This document shows, piece after piece, positions 57,864 through 64,000 of a stretch of DNA of 64,000 nt; within the stretch, counting starts at the first letter, position 1; each line of letters starts with the position of its first letter. Both the position numbers and the translations under genes were made by a program. Below the pieces are notes generated by a model. The model was given only the letters and a program-made list of their open reading frames with translations. It had not been told where the DNA came from and ran no database searches. This DNA comes from Chitinophagaceae bacterium LGM1 (GTDB lineage Bacteria; Bacteroidota; Bacteroidia; Chitinophagales; Chitinophagaceae). The stretch spans positions 62,001 to 126,000 of the forward strand of contig CP075895.1 of the NCBI GenBank assembly GCA_018604165.1, given 5' to 3'.

Positions 57864-57912
57864 GAAATATTGCGGAAAATTACCCCGATTTATGCGAAAA
57901 CTGCAATATTTC
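57864..57912. repeat. 10-bp perfect inverted repeat upstream of mreB
   Basis: GAAATATTGC (57864-57873) is the reverse complement of GCAATATTTC (57903-57912). It starts 28 nt upstream of the mreB ATG in an AT-rich spacer. It may be an operator or a leader hairpin. The rest of 57836-58104 has no gene other than a 14-codon micro-ORF at 58010. Confidence 0.4.
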
Positions 57913-58104
57913 CGCCGATTTAATACATATTAATAATTTATAACCGAAAGTTTATAATACGTCAGTTTATTATTTTATAAATATTATTTCCTCTCAGTTT
58001 TTCCCGATTATGAAAATTTTTAGCACAGTATTTGTTTTAGCAATCTTGCCCTGACAAAGGGTAATGGTAAACAAATTAAAAATCAACACTACAACTACTG
58101 AAGT

Positions 58105-58659
58105 ATGAAACGAACATCCCTTAGTGCATGGCTGCTACCAATGCTGGCCATATCGCTTGCAGCATGCTACCCAAGAGAGCGTGTAGAACCGCAACCGGAG
58201 CCTATACCAGCCGAAATAGATGGCTGGGCACCGGTGTACAGCAAAGATGCCGACCTGACGGTTATTAAATCTATGCCCCCGCAAAACATTGTGAAAGGTG
58301 GTAAAATCTACATCAAAGGAGATACACTGTATCAGGTAGAAAGCGGCAAAGGCATACACGTCATTCTCATCAAGCAGCCTGCCAACCCGCAGAAGGTAGC
58401 TTTCATCAGCGTTACAGGCGCACAGGAGCTGGCTGTTAAAAATGCGACGCTCTATACCAACAACCTGAACGACTTGGTGGTGCTGGATATTACAAGGGTA
58501 GACAGTGTGAAGCTGGCAGACCGCATCAGCAATGTGTTTAAGATGGTAGATGCTACCCGCCCGCCGGGTACAGGGTATTATGAATGTGTAGATAAGAGCA
58601 AAGGCACGGTTGTGGGCTGGGAACAGAAATTGTTGAAATACCCTAAATGCAGAAATTAA
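58105..58659 (+). CDS. Lipoprotein of unknown function
   Basis: A 184-residue lipoprotein: the signal LSAWLLPMLAISLAAC has lipobox SLAAC. A proline/glutamate-rich linker (ERVEPQPEPIPAE) precedes a beta-rich domain with KIYIKGDTLYQVESGKGIHVILIK, ELAVKNATLYTNNLNDLVVLDIT. The strand pattern resembles LVIVD/beta-propeller blades as in the next gene, but the domain is short. It is in the same unit as the 58685 gene (25 nt gap). Confidence 0.78.
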   Translation: MKRTSLSAWLLPMLAISLAACYPRERVEPQPEPIPAEIDGWAPVYSKDADLTVIKSMPPQNIVKGGKIYIKGDTLYQVESGKGIHVILIKQPANPQKVAFISVTGAQELAVKNATLYTNNLNDLVVLDITRVDSVKLADRISNVFKMVDATRPPGTGYYECVDKSKGTVVGWEQKLLKYPKCRN

Positions 58660-58684
58660 TTAAACCCGCAAAAAACGAAACTAA

Positions 58685-59437
58685 ATGAAAAAGTTATTAT
58701 TCATCATATTTTCAGCATCGCTCTTTATCACTTCATGCGATAAAGACAGTTCTACATCTGCCGACAAAACAACGGCATCAAGCAACACAGGGCAAGGTGG
58801 CTCATTGGCACGCTTTACCACAGCGGCAGACCACATGTATATTGTTGACGACCGCAAGCTATACACCTACAGCCTGCTCGACGAAAAACGCCCGCAACTA
58901 AAGGGCAGTATAGATGTAGGTTTCAGCATCGAAACCATTTATACCTATAAAGACAAACTCTTCATAGGCAGCAGCAGTGCCATGTATATTTATTCCATCA
59001 GCAACCCGGCACAACCTACCAAACTGGGGCAGGCTACCCACGTACGCGCTTGCGACCCCGTAATAGCCAACGACTCCATTGCCTACGTAACCGTACGCGG
59101 TGGTACACGCTGTGGCGGTACACAAAACGCACTGATGGTGTATGATGTAAAATACATAACACAACCCCTGCTACGCAAAACGGTGAACATGGAAAGCCCC
59201 TACGGGCTGGGCATGACGGGCAACCGCCTGTATGTATGCAACGGCAGTAACGGGCTGAATGTGTATGACATTACTGACCCCATCAACCCAGTACTGAAAA
59301 AGCAACTGGCTGGTGATACGTTTTATGATGTGATAATTATAGACGACCTGATGGTAGCCATGATAGAAGGTGGTACGGCATTGTATGAGCTGAAAGCGAA
59401 TGACGAGATAAGCCTTGCTGCTAAGATTGTAAATTAA
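58685..59437 (+). CDS. Lipoprotein with LVIVD-type beta-propeller repeats
   Basis: A 250-residue lipoprotein: LLFIIFSASLFITSC with lipobox ITSC. It has blade-like repeats with the pattern YxYxxxNPxxPxxLG and LNVYDITDPINPVLKKQL, DKLFIGSSSAMYIYSISNPAQP and NRLYVCNGSNGLNVYDI, matching LVIVD repeats. At least four blades are visible. The protein is probably anchored to the outer membrane; function unknown. It is cotranscribed with the upstream lipoprotein and ends at a strong terminator. Confidence 0.82.
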   Translation: MKKLLFIIFSASLFITSCDKDSSTSADKTTASSNTGQGGSLARFTTAADHMYIVDDRKLYTYSLLDEKRPQLKGSIDVGFSIETIYTYKDKLFIGSSSAMYIYSISNPAQPTKLGQATHVRACDPVIANDSIAYVTVRGGTRCGGTQNALMVYDVKYITQPLLRKTVNMESPYGLGMTGNRLYVCNGSNGLNVYDITDPINPVLKKQLAGDTFYDVIIIDDLMVAMIEGGTALYELKANDEISLAAKIVN

Positions 59438-59465
59438 CTACCAAACCCCTAAAGGGGCTTTGAAT

Positions 59466-59508
59466 AAACAACCATTCCGCGCCATCTGGTGCGGAATGGT
59501 TGTTTTAT
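59466..59508. terminator. Strong bidirectional terminator
   Basis: A 15-bp perfect stem (59466-59480 with 59491-59505, AAACAACCATTCCGC type), extendable by three pairs, ATCT loop. It separates the 58685 lipoprotein gene from the convergent sigma-factor gene. Confidence 0.88.
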
Positions 59509-59539
59509 GTATGGCTACTAAATGTTTGGAAAAACTTTA

Positions 59540-60376
59540 CTAAATAACTGGCATCTCACCCATTGCCATACGGTTGCAATTGAGCAATATTTCTTGCAGT
59601 GCATTCCCTTCAGATTGCAGTGGGTCTATATTCCTGACAAGTGCTGCACGCATATTATACAGCACATGCCTGTCGTATTTGGCAGACTCTTTTACAAGGT
59701 CCAGTTTCATTAAAGCTTCCTGTTGGTTTTGTTTGGGGTTGAACCATCCATTCAGTTCAGAGCATTGATGGCACACACCGTTCTTGCTTACCAATGCACA
59801 ACGCTTATCGAAAATATCCGTCATTGTTTTTCTGCCATCTTGCAGCAGGTATTTTACAACGCCTTGTGTTTTGTCAAGAATCATGCATATTTCCGTTACC
59901 GAAAAATCGTACACGTCTTTCAGTATCAAAGCTATCTGGTTTTCTATCGGCAGGTTTTTTGATATGCATGTAAAGCAGGTATCTATATGCTCTTTCATAT
60001 CATATTGTGCGTCTGCAGATGCTTCGTGGACTTGTACAATATGGTTGCGCAATTTTTCATTTTCCAAAACCAATTGTTTGGCTTTCTCGCTCACATCAGG
60101 TACCCAACGTTTTTGCCGTTGCAGATAATTGTAAGCAAGGTTGGTAGCTATTTGAAACACCCATGTTTTTAATGATGATTCACCTTTGAAAGTAGATAGC
60201 TTTTCGTATGCTTTGATAAAAGTATCCTGCACAATGTCTTCCGCATCTGCACGGCTGGCAAGCAGCCTGTATAAATAAGATTTCAACTGGTCTTGAAATA
60301 CTGTAAAAAGCTCTTGAAAGGCTTTTATATCGCCACTTAGTGCATTTTTCAGCGTTTCTTCATGATGCGTTTTCAT
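59540..60376 (-). CDS. ECF-type RNA polymerase sigma factor with HxxxCxxC motif and cysteine-containing C-terminal extension
   Basis: A 278-residue sigma-70 family factor. Region 2 is at about 15-90 (AFQELFTVFQDQLKSYLYRLLASRADAEDIVQDTFIKAYEKL) and region 4 at about 140-188 (LPIENQIALILKDVYDFSVTEICMILDKTQGVVKYLLQDGRKTM). It differs from a standard 180-residue ECF factor in two ways. Between the regions sits H130-IDT-C134-FT-C137, the HxxxCxxC pattern of zinc-binding anti-sigma domains. A 90-residue extension after region 4 carries C193, C202 and C205 (KNGVCHQCSELNGWFNPKQ). A zinc or redox switch within the factor is inferred. No anti-sigma gene is adjacent. Confidence 0.88.
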   Translation of the reverse strand: MKTHHEETLKNALSGDIKAFQELFTVFQDQLKSYLYRLLASRADAEDIVQDTFIKAYEKLSTFKGESSLKTWVFQIATNLAYNYLQRQKRWVPDVSEKAKQLVLENEKLRNHIVQVHEASADAQYDMKEHIDTCFTCISKNLPIENQIALILKDVYDFSVTEICMILDKTQGVVKYLLQDGRKTMTDIFDKRCALVSKNGVCHQCSELNGWFNPKQNQQEALMKLDLVKESAKYDRHVLYNMRAALVRNIDPLQSEGNALQEILLNCNRMAMGEMPVI

Positions 60377-60458
60377 ACCCTCATTATTTATGGCTTAAAA
60401 AACAATTCTACCTGAAAGATAAATGATAATATCATCTGCCCGAACGTCAAAAAAACAT

Positions 60459-61454
60459 CTACTGTGTTGTTAATACTACTTTCCCGGTTGTTCTTCTTGT
60501 TTCTATTTGTTTATGCGCTTCAGCGGCATCTTCCAAAGCAAATGTGTTGGGTGTGTCAACCGTTATCTTTCCCTGTGCCAGCAGGCTGATGACGTTGCCA
60601 AGTACCTCTTGCCAAAGAGGCATTTTATTATTGATGTAGTAGGAGAGATTAAAGCCCGACTGGGTTAAGTTTTCATCTACAAAATGTTCGGGATGAATAT
60701 TGCCCTGCACACCACTTGCACAACCATATACGATGATATGTGCGCCTGCCGACAAAGACCGGATGGTTTCGTTATAAACATCGCCGCCTACCATTTCAAA
60801 AGCCACATCAGCACCCTTGCCATTGGTGAGGTCTTTTATTTTTTTACTCCACCCTGCTTGCGAATAGTTTACGGTAAAATCTGCCCCATTCTTTTTGGCA
60901 ATTTTCAGCTTATCGTCTGTACTTGCAGCGGCAATAACAGTAGCCCCATTCAGCTTTGCCAACTGTACCAGCAAAGAACCTACACCACCTGCTGCGGTAT
61001 TAATCAATACAGTTTTTCCATGCATATCCCCTGCTAATTGAGATACCATCAATTGTGCAGTACTGCCCTGTACAAAAATACCAGTGGCTGCAGCGGGGCT
61101 TATGTTTTCGGGTATAGGAATGCAATACTGTGCAATGGCTGTAACATAATCTGCATATCCGCCACCAAAGGGTAGGATGGCTAATACTTTAGTGCCTTGT
61201 ATGAAGGGTGTACCAACGCCGTTGCCAACGCTCACAATCTCGCCAACCACCTCGCTACCCAATACAAAGGGTAATGGTGTTGCCTGAAAATAAGTATTCC
61301 GCCTGCGCAACACATCGGAATAGTTTACCCCTATTGCTAAGGTTTTGATAAGTACTTCCCCTTGTGACGGCTGGGGCATATCTGTTGTAACCAGTTGTAA
61401 TACGTCAGGAGAACCGTATTGATTAAATACTACCTGTTTTGCTTTAATTGTCAT
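60459..61454 (-). CDS. NADPH:quinone oxidoreductase-like MDR-family dehydrogenase
   Basis: A 331-residue medium-chain dehydrogenase/reductase, quinone-reductase type. The N-terminal catalytic half has VLIKTLAIGVNYSDVLRRRNTYF and VLGSEVVGEIVSVG. The nucleotide-binding half has TVLINTAAGGVGSLLVQLAKLNGATVIAAAST, with the AxxGxxG NADPH motif, and ADVAFEMVGGDVYNETIRSL. The zinc-ligand residues of alcohol dehydrogenases are missing. Together with the HxlR regulator and DJ-1-like gene it suggests a response to quinones or electrophiles. Confidence 0.9.
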   Translation of the reverse strand: MTIKAKQVVFNQYGSPDVLQLVTTDMPQPSQGEVLIKTLAIGVNYSDVLRRRNTYFQATPLPFVLGSEVVGEIVSVGNGVGTPFIQGTKVLAILPFGGGYADYVTAIAQYCIPIPENISPAAATGIFVQGSTAQLMVSQLAGDMHGKTVLINTAAGGVGSLLVQLAKLNGATVIAAASTDDKLKIAKKNGADFTVNYSQAGWSKKIKDLTNGKGADVAFEMVGGDVYNETIRSLSAGAHIIVYGCASGVQGNIHPEHFVDENLTQSGFNLSYYINNKMPLWQEVLGNVISLLAQGKITVDTPNTFALEDAAEAHKQIETRRTTGKVVLTTQ

Positions 61455-61662
61455 AATAGTTGTTTTTTAACTATAGCTCTGACAATTAAGAGGCGCGAAA
61501 CGGATGAAAATCCTGAAACTTTTTTCAGGAGTAGGTTAACTTAATATGTAATGTATCTAGCCCACTCTCTTCCTCGTTTACTACAAGGATGTGATATACA
61601 AAGATTCTATAGTAAACATTATACTAATGGTAACATCATAAAATACTTCTCAAATAATAAAT

Positions 61663-62001
61663 TTATTTACTCTCTTCTATCATCTTCAATCCATAATTGC
61701 GGATGACGGTTATCAGCTTAATTATGTCTTTACCTTTTGCTGTTAAAGCATATTCTGTTTTAGGTGGCACTACGGCATATACCTTTCTTTCAACATAGCC
61801 ATCTTCTTCAAGCTCTCGTAGTTGAACAGTCAGCATCTTGTCTGATATATGCGGAATATCTTTTCTAAGCTCTCCGTATCGCATTACTTTATTTTCTTTC
61901 AGTCGCCATAATATAGGGGCTTTCCACACGCCACCTATCTGTTCCATCACCAACTGAACAGGGTTGTAGTAAATCTTTCCGTTGTATATAAAGTCGGGCA
62001 T
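61663..62001 (-). CDS. HxlR-family transcriptional regulator
   Basis: A 112-residue winged-helix regulator of the HxlR/YodB family. The signature segment is YNPVQLVMEQIGGVWKAPILWRLKENKVMRYGELRKDIPHISDKMLTVQLRELEEDGYVERKVYAVVPPKTEYALTAKG, complete from helix 1 to the wing. The usual redox cysteine near the N-terminus of YodB/QorR-type members is absent (no Cys at all), so direct thiol sensing is unlikely. It is divergent from the DJ-1-like gene across a 99-nt spacer with two symmetrical sites and points toward the quinone reductase gene. Confidence 0.9.
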   Translation of the reverse strand: MPDFIYNGKIYYNPVQLVMEQIGGVWKAPILWRLKENKVMRYGELRKDIPHISDKMLTVQLRELEEDGYVERKVYAVVPPKTEYALTAKGKDIIKLITVIRNYGLKMIEESK

Positions 62002-62017
62002 AGCTCAATACTTTCTA

Positions 62018-62067
62018 AAAAGTGTGTATCGCACTTTTGGGTTAAACTCTTTGTAAAAGTACGTACT
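62018..62067. promoter_or_regulatory. Candidate HxlR operator: two inverted repeats between divergent genes
   Basis: AAAAGTG (62018-62024) with CACTTTT (62032-62038), and the perfect 10-bp palindrome AGTACGTACT (62058-62067). Both lie in the short divergent spacer between hxlR and the DJ-1-like gene, the usual site of HxlR-family autoregulation. Confidence 0.45.
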
Positions 62068-62100
62068 GACCTCAATTTTGTGTTGAAAAAAAAGTGAAAA

Positions 62101-62952
62101 ATGAAAAAAGCATTCTTAATACTGATGTCTGCCCTCGCCTTAACCGGTAGTGCTGCATTTGCGCAACATCCAAAAAACAACATAAAAATGGAGAAAATTA
62201 CAGAACGATTAAGTTATGTTCACCCGCATGGTGTACCCGCTAAAGGGAAAATTTTAATGGTGGCAAGTTCACCATCAGTATCAAAACAAACAGGGTGGCC
62301 CATTGGCTTTTGGGCAGCGGAGCTGACACACCCTATGAGGGTTTTTGAAGAGGCGGGCTACGAAATTGAGTTAGTATCTACAGATGGTGGCAAGCTACAA
62401 ATGGATAGCTACTCAAACCCCACAGATGCAAGTGGTTATTCAGCAAACGATATTGTTTCCTTAGGCTATATGCAAAAGCCGGAATTCAACAAAATGTTGG
62501 ATAACACAAAAAAGCTGGCGGATGTAAAACACAATGATTATGTAGCAATTTTTCTGGTAGGAGGGCAAGGGCCTATGTACACCTTTAAAGGCAATGAAGC
62601 ACTCCAGCAGTTATTTGTTTCTTTTTATGAAGCAGGAAAGCCTGCATCTGCTGTTTGCCATTCAACAACATTGTTATTGGAAGCAAAAAAATCGAACGGT
62701 GAGTTATTGGTAAAAGGTAAAACATGGACGGGCTTTGCAAATGCAGAAGAGGATTTTGCTGACCAAGCTGTTGGACAAAAAATTCAACCATATCGTATTG
62801 AAGATGAAGCAAAAAAAATAGCAACAACTACATTTAAAGTTGCCGCTCCTTTTTCTTCTTATGCAATTAAAGACGGAAATCTTGTAACAGGCCAGCAACA
62901 AAATTCCGGTGCTGCCGCCGCAGAGTTGGTTGTTGAATTACTTACAAAATAA
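62101..62952 (+). CDS. Secreted DJ-1/PfpI family protein (type 1 glutamine amidotransferase-like)
   Basis: A 283-residue protein with a signal peptide (KKAFLILMSALALTGSAAFAQ). The DJ-1/PfpI domain shows ILMVASSPSV, AELTHPMRVFEEAGYEIELVSTDGG, DYVAIFLVGGQGPMYTFKGNEAL and the nucleophile elbow ASAVCHSTTLLLEA with the reactive cysteine. Closest in layout to Hsp31-like glyoxalase/chaperone or ThiJ-type proteins. A periplasmic location is unusual for the family. It is divergent from the HxlR gene and probably controlled by it. Confidence 0.88.
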   Translation: MKKAFLILMSALALTGSAAFAQHPKNNIKMEKITERLSYVHPHGVPAKGKILMVASSPSVSKQTGWPIGFWAAELTHPMRVFEEAGYEIELVSTDGGKLQMDSYSNPTDASGYSANDIVSLGYMQKPEFNKMLDNTKKLADVKHNDYVAIFLVGGQGPMYTFKGNEALQQLFVSFYEAGKPASAVCHSTTLLLEAKKSNGELLVKGKTWTGFANAEEDFADQAVGQKIQPYRIEDEAKKIATTTFKVAAPFSSYAIKDGNLVTGQQQNSGAAAAELVVELLTK

Positions 62953-62960
62953 AGTACAGG

Positions 62961-62992
62961 TAAGGCGGGGATAATCTCCGCCTTATTGTTTT
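62961..62992 (+). terminator. Terminator after the DJ-1-like gene
   Basis: TAAGGCGG (62961-62968) with CCGCCTTA (62978-62985) followed by TTGTTTTT. It ends 7 nt before the next ATG, so downstream expression may depend on read-through or a promoter within it. Confidence 0.7.
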
Positions 62993-62998
62993 TACAAT

Positions 62999-63649
62999 AT
63001 GATGAAGACATCTATACTGGTAATATTGTTATTGTTTGGCAGTATAACCCATGCACAAATACCTGTTGAAATATTTGGTGGACATGAACGTACTACAGTT
63101 GACATCATGTTCTTCAGGTTTTTCAAAAACCAACGCAATGAAAACTCACGTTGGCTGTTTTTCAACAGAAACAGAGCAAGTGTTGATTACCGAATGACGA
63201 AAACGATGTTTATGCCGCAATTCGGGTTTACAGAAGCTATTTCGTACAATCATGAAAAACTAAAAGGTTTTGCACCCGTATTAGTGGGGCAGGTTTTAAG
63301 TTGGGGTGTTTATGCAAAAACAGGTATTCAATACGTACACATCAAAAAAGATGTAACAATATTTACATGGCTGGTTTGCGAAACAAAGAATGAACCTGAT
63401 ATAGATTATTTTTTGCTACTTCGCTATACCCCAAAATTATCTGACAGAATAAACCTGTTTGCACAGGCAGAAAGCATTAATGCTATGCCCACCATTAGCA
63501 CTCGCAATTTCTCATTTACACAACGATTAAGATTCGGAATCCAGTTGAAAAACTATCAATTTGGTTTAGGTGCAGATTTCAGCCAGACAGGCAATACCAC
63601 ATTTACAGAAACCAACAATATAGGTGCATTTTTAAGACACGAGTTTTAG
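62999..63649 (+). CDS. Secreted protein of unknown function, probable small outer-membrane barrel
   Basis: A 216-residue protein with a signal peptide (TSILVILLLFGSITHAQ). The mature sequence alternates hydrophobic strands and ends LRHEF (terminal Phe), with LRFGIQLKNYQFGLGADFSQTGNTTF near the C-terminus, in keeping with an outer-membrane barrel. Segments such as DIMFFRFFKNQRNENSRWLFFNRNRASVDYRM do not match a family I know. It lies between the DJ-1-like gene and the bestrophin gene (3 nt gap to the latter), so it is cotranscribed with the bestrophin. Confidence 0.7.
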   Translation: MMKTSILVILLLFGSITHAQIPVEIFGGHERTTVDIMFFRFFKNQRNENSRWLFFNRNRASVDYRMTKTMFMPQFGFTEAISYNHEKLKGFAPVLVGQVLSWGVYAKTGIQYVHIKKDVTIFTWLVCETKNEPDIDYFLLLRYTPKLSDRINLFAQAESINAMPTISTRNFSFTQRLRFGIQLKNYQFGLGADFSQTGNTTFTETNNIGAFLRHEF

Positions 63650-63652
63650 ATT

Positions 63653-64000
63653 ATGATTGTAAAAAGAAATTTCAATCCAATAAAAGTAGTTCAGTACGTA
63701 AAAACAGAACTGTTTTTTTGCACATTGACTGCTGTAGCAGTTTTTATATTACACAAGCAACAGGTTACTGCTATCACACTCCCTTTTTCAATAGCCGCTA
63801 TTTTGGGTAGCGCATTGGCAATTTTTATTGCTTTTCGTAACAATAGCTCTTATAGCAGATGGTGGGAAGCAAGAACTTTGTGGGGTGGCATAATAAATTC
63901 CAGCAGGGTACTGGCTCGTTTGATAATAACATTCACTGACAGCCATGCGCATCAGCAAAATTTTGATAAGGAAAGGGGCGACGCGTTTAAAAGAGAAATG
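63653..64000 (+). CDS. Bestrophin family protein, N-terminal part (cut by window edge)
   Basis: I translated the plus strand from the ATG at 63653 to the window end: 116 codons open. The protein starts IVKRNFNPIKVVQYVKTELFFCTLTAVAVF (first helix), then LPFSIAAILGSALAIFIAFRNNSSYSRWWEARTLWGGIINSSR, the highly conserved bestrophin/RFP-TM signature. Bacterial homologues are about 300 residues and form pentameric anion or cation channels. The C-terminal two-thirds lies outside the window. Confidence 0.9.
   Translation, partial: MIVKRNFNPIKVVQYVKTELFFCTLTAVAVFILHKQQVTAITLPFSIAAILGSALAIFIAFRNNSSYSRWWEARTLWGGIINSSRVLARLIITFTDSHAHQQNFDKERGDAFKREM

Overview
The window reads as a chromosomal segment of a free-living member of the Bacteroidota, most likely a Chitinophagales/Chitinophagaceae-type organism. 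It carries signature genes of that phylum: sprA (type IX secretion translocon), porX, a PorG-like barrel, a GLPGLI protein with its outer-membrane barrel partner, a type III glutamine synthetase, Bat-type VWA/TPR proteins, DUF4139 and DUF4783. At least fifteen genes are preceded by the phylum-specific -7 box TAnnTTTG, several of them so close to the ATG that the mRNA would be nearly leaderless. Family-level placement is inference; no rRNA gene is present. I found no tRNA or rRNA gene, no insertion sequence and no CRISPR array.

Layout. 1-8.5 kb (mostly minus): the N-terminal 1842 codons of SprA, ruvA, a PorG-like barrel, a crotonase and a small B12-binding mutase subunit. 8.5-10.5 kb: an AT-rich two-gene insert, a SIR2-domain NADase-type protein followed by a small protein resembling the first two domains of phage baseplate hub/VgrG/late-control-D proteins. 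It sits between two core loci and borders a REP-like repeat, and it is the best candidate for an undescribed (anti-phage) system. 10.6-19.4 kb: glnS, ridA, tsaB, an ArsR-type regulator, an acetyltransferase, porX, moxR and a TPR protein. 19.4-28.7 kb: GLPGLI/outer-membrane pair, pyrG, dcd, a phosphopantetheinyl transferase and glnN. 28.7-33.7 kb: acetyltransferase, an odd DUF1272-lipoprotein fusion, OsmC, the ScoAB CoA-transferase and small secreted proteins.

33.7-39.7 kb: DUF4139, a UvrD/PcrA helicase and BatB-BatC. 40-48.7 kb: a dense housekeeping stretch (pseudouridine synthase, adk-obg-rhodanese, LD-carboxypeptidase, Rieske, tadA, dtd, mnmE, DUF4783, gpmI). 48.7-57.8 kb: a GT-C-like membrane protein, gyrB with a long two-promoter leader, an isoaspartyl peptidase, a Crp-family regulator with small membrane proteins, and mreBCD. 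58-64 kb: two lipoproteins, an ECF sigma factor with an embedded HxxxCxxC motif, and an electrophile-stress-like group (quinone oxidoreductase, HxlR regulator, secreted DJ-1/PfpI protein), ending in a truncated bestrophin gene.

How it fits together. Translation and tRNA maturation (glnS, tsaB, tadA, dtd, mnmE, ridA), nucleotide supply (pyrG, dcd, adk), envelope shape and recycling (mreBCD, ldcA) and type IX secretion (sprA, porX, PorG-like) dominate. Nitrogen assimilation (glnN) and acyl-CoA/ketone metabolism (crotonase, B12 subunit, ScoAB) are also present. The intergenic DNA is unusual: several spacers consist of degenerate short-word texts, and there are REP-like inverted repeats and a triple hairpin array.
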